In this document: piece after piece, positions 63,033-64,000 of the stretch
Position numbering within the stretch: position 1 is the first letter of the stretch
Layout: each line of letters begins with the position of its first letter
DNA from: Roseobacter denitrificans OCh 114
GTDB lineage: Bacteria > Pseudomonadota > Alphaproteobacteria > Rhodobacterales > Rhodobacteraceae
DNA length: 64,000 bases
Assembly (NCBI RefSeq): GCF_000014045.1
Contig: NC_008209.1
Location: 1,387,001-1,451,000, forward strand
Reading direction: 5' to 3'
The notes under the pieces: model-generated
Told to the model about the DNA's origin: nothing
The model's database searches: none
What the model saw: only the letters and a program-made list of their open reading frames with translations
Program-made: the position numbers and the translations under genes

Positions 63033-63869
63033 ATGCTCCTCGACCTGCGAAAAATGAACCAACTCATCGACCTTTGGCTGGATGAGGACGTCAACTATTA
63101 TGACCTTACCGCAAAGATCATGGTGGATGATGACGCGGTGGCCAAATTCGGGATGAACGCGCGCGAACCGATCACCCTTTCGGGGTTGAAGCTGGCGGAA
63201 ATGGTGTTTCGCAAAATGGACCCCGAGTGCACGTTTGAGACTTCGCGAAAGGATGGCGAGCGCGTTGAAACAGGCGAGACATTTGCCGTGATCACCGGGA
63301 ATGCGCAGGCACTGCTGACGGCGGAGCGGGTTGCGCTGAACCTCGTCCAACGGATGTGCGGCATTGCCGGTCTGACAGCGCAATATGTCAAGGAGATCGA
63401 AGGCACTGGCGCGATCTTGCTGGATTCGCGCAAGACAACGCCTGGTCTGCGCATGATCGAAAAGTATGCCGTGGTCTGTGGGGGCGGGCGCAGCCACCGG
63501 CTGGGACTGGATAGCGGCATCATGCTGAAAGACAACCACATCGCCGTCGCAGGCAGCATTGCCGCAGCCGTCCAGCGCGCCAAGGCCAAAGCCCCGATGC
63601 TGACCAAGATCGAAGTTGAGGCGGACCGTCTGGATCAGGTCCGCGAAGCACTTGATGCAGGCGTGGATGTCATCATGCTGGACAACATGAGCAATGACGA
63701 TATGCGCAAAGCCGTTAAAATCGTGGACAAACGCATTCCGCTGGAATGTTCGGGCGGTGTGCGGCTCGATACGATCCGCGCGAAAGCCGAAACCGGCGTG
63801 GATTTTGTGTCGGTGGGCCGCATCACGCAGTCAGCGACCTGTGTTGATATCGGCCTCGACGACCTCTGA
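63033..63869 (+). CDS. NadC-like nicotinate-nucleotide pyrophosphorylase
   Basis: A 278-residue type II phosphoribosyltransferase of the quinolinate PRTase family. Substrate- and PRPP-binding motifs are [12 protein letters not shown] (about residue 133), [20 protein letters not shown] and LKDNHIAV, with the acidic residues in EVEAD and IMLDNMSN. These match NadC better than the molybdenum-associated ModD. ATG 63033 has AAAGG at 8-nt spacing; 63027 is too close. Location after a TAXI-TRAP transporter, away from nadA/nadB, suggests a second copy tied to an imported pyridine carboxylate. Confidence 0.82.
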   Translation: MLLDLRKMNQLIDLWLDEDVNYYDLTAKIMVDDDAVAKFGMNAREPITLSGLKLAEMVFRKMDPECTFETSRKDGERVETGETFAVITGNAQALLTAERVALNLVQRMCGIAGLTAQYVKEIEGTGAILLDSRKTTPGLRMIEKYAVVCGGGRSHRLGLDSGIMLKDNHIAVAGSIAAAVQRAKAKAPMLTKIEVEADRLDQVREALDAGVDVIMLDNMSNDDMRKAVKIVDKRIPLECSGGVRLDTIRAKAETGVDFVSVGRITQSATCVDIGLDDL

Positions 63870-63892
63870 TCTGGACCAGGAAAGGGTTAATC

Positions 63893-64000
63893 GTGCCGGG
63901 TACGCTGTTTCTCATTGTCGGTCCAAGTGGCGTTGGCAAGGACACCTTGCTGGAGGGCGCGCGCGATCGTCTGGCAACGAGCCGGTGGTTTTCCTTCCCG
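63893..64000 (+). CDS. phnN: Ribose 1,5-bisphosphokinase PhnN (5' part)
   Basis: The first 36 codons of a gene cut by the window end. It starts at GTG with AAAGGG upstream. The P-loop [16 protein letters not shown] near the N-terminus is the PhnN form (GKD instead of GKT/S). PhnN makes PRPP from ribose 1,5-bisphosphate in phosphonate breakdown. Its position after a PRPP-using NadC-like gene may be coincidental. Confidence 0.8.
   Translation, partial: MPGTLFLIVGPSGVGKDTLLEGARDRLATSRWFSFP

Noticed and set aside
63033..63869. ModD (molybdenum-associated PRTase-like) assignment
   Set aside because: The [19 protein letters not shown] and KDNH motifs follow NadC; no molybdate transporter genes are adjacent.
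1..64000. CRISPR arrays or rRNA genes
   Set aside because: No regularly spaced direct repeats and no rRNA-like sequence were seen.

Overview
The window looks like chromosomal DNA of a marine Roseobacter-group alphaproteobacterium (Rhodobacterales). This is inferred from the high GC content, the sox gene order soxTRS-VWXYZABCDEF, a malonate TRAP operon, a polyol smo/mtlK operon, TAXI-TRAP and PhnN neighbours, and the many TRAP/ABC uptake systems. I cannot name the species.

Layout. 141-3710: a three-gene operon (TVP38-type membrane protein, mercuric-reductase-like flavoprotein, sensor kinase). 3831-3907: tRNA-Arg(ACG). 3908-9600: a visibly AT-richer, gene-poor stretch next to the tRNA, with unknown small genes, an apparently intact TPP riboswitch without a thiamine gene, an IclR-type winged-helix protein and a CAP-domain protein. 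9815-10939: a glycine amidinotransferase-type enzyme. 11117-17594: malonate uptake and use (matB, matA, TRAP genes, divergent matR with a recognisable operator). 17822-18070: DUF2934 protein. 18379-25340: mannitol/sorbitol ABC transporter, mannitol dehydrogenase and a LacI regulator; the same 18-nt motif lies upstream of both the binding-protein gene and the regulator gene. 25798-30633: two related histidine kinases, a lone ABC-type binding protein and a response regulator, probably one sensing module. 30874-32202: UDP-sugar dehydrogenase. 32258-44067: a nitrogen-compound cluster with davB/davA-like genes (lysine 2-monooxygenase and 5-aminovaleramide amidase), a glutamine-synthetase-like ligase, three further hydrolase-family proteins, an RpiR regulator and a five-gene branched-chain-type ABC transporter. 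44256-59644: a complete thiosulfate-oxidising sox cluster with two YeeE/YedE (SoxT-like) transporters at its edges and two metallo-beta-lactamase-fold genes at its end. 59993-64000: TAXI-TRAP transporter, a NadC-like phosphoribosyltransferase and the start of phnN.

How it works together. Most blocks pair an importer, catabolic enzymes and a local regulator, as expected of a bacterium living on malonate, polyols, amino-acid amines and reduced sulfur. In the sox block, SoxV/SoxW/SoxS supply reductant, SoxYZ carries the sulfur, SoxXA, SoxB and SoxCD act in turn, and SoxE/SoxF are extra electron-transfer proteins. SoxR probably acts at ATTC-N8-GAAT sites. One such site lies upstream of the distal metallo-beta-lactamase pair, which suggests that pair belongs to the same regulon.

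The most unusual items are a ~104-bp palindromic intergenic repeat present twice with compensatory changes in its stems, the orphan TPP riboswitch, the SoxR-type site at the metallo-beta-lactamase pair, the davBA-ligase-amidase cluster that lacks davT/davD, and the permease-less binding protein between two kinases.
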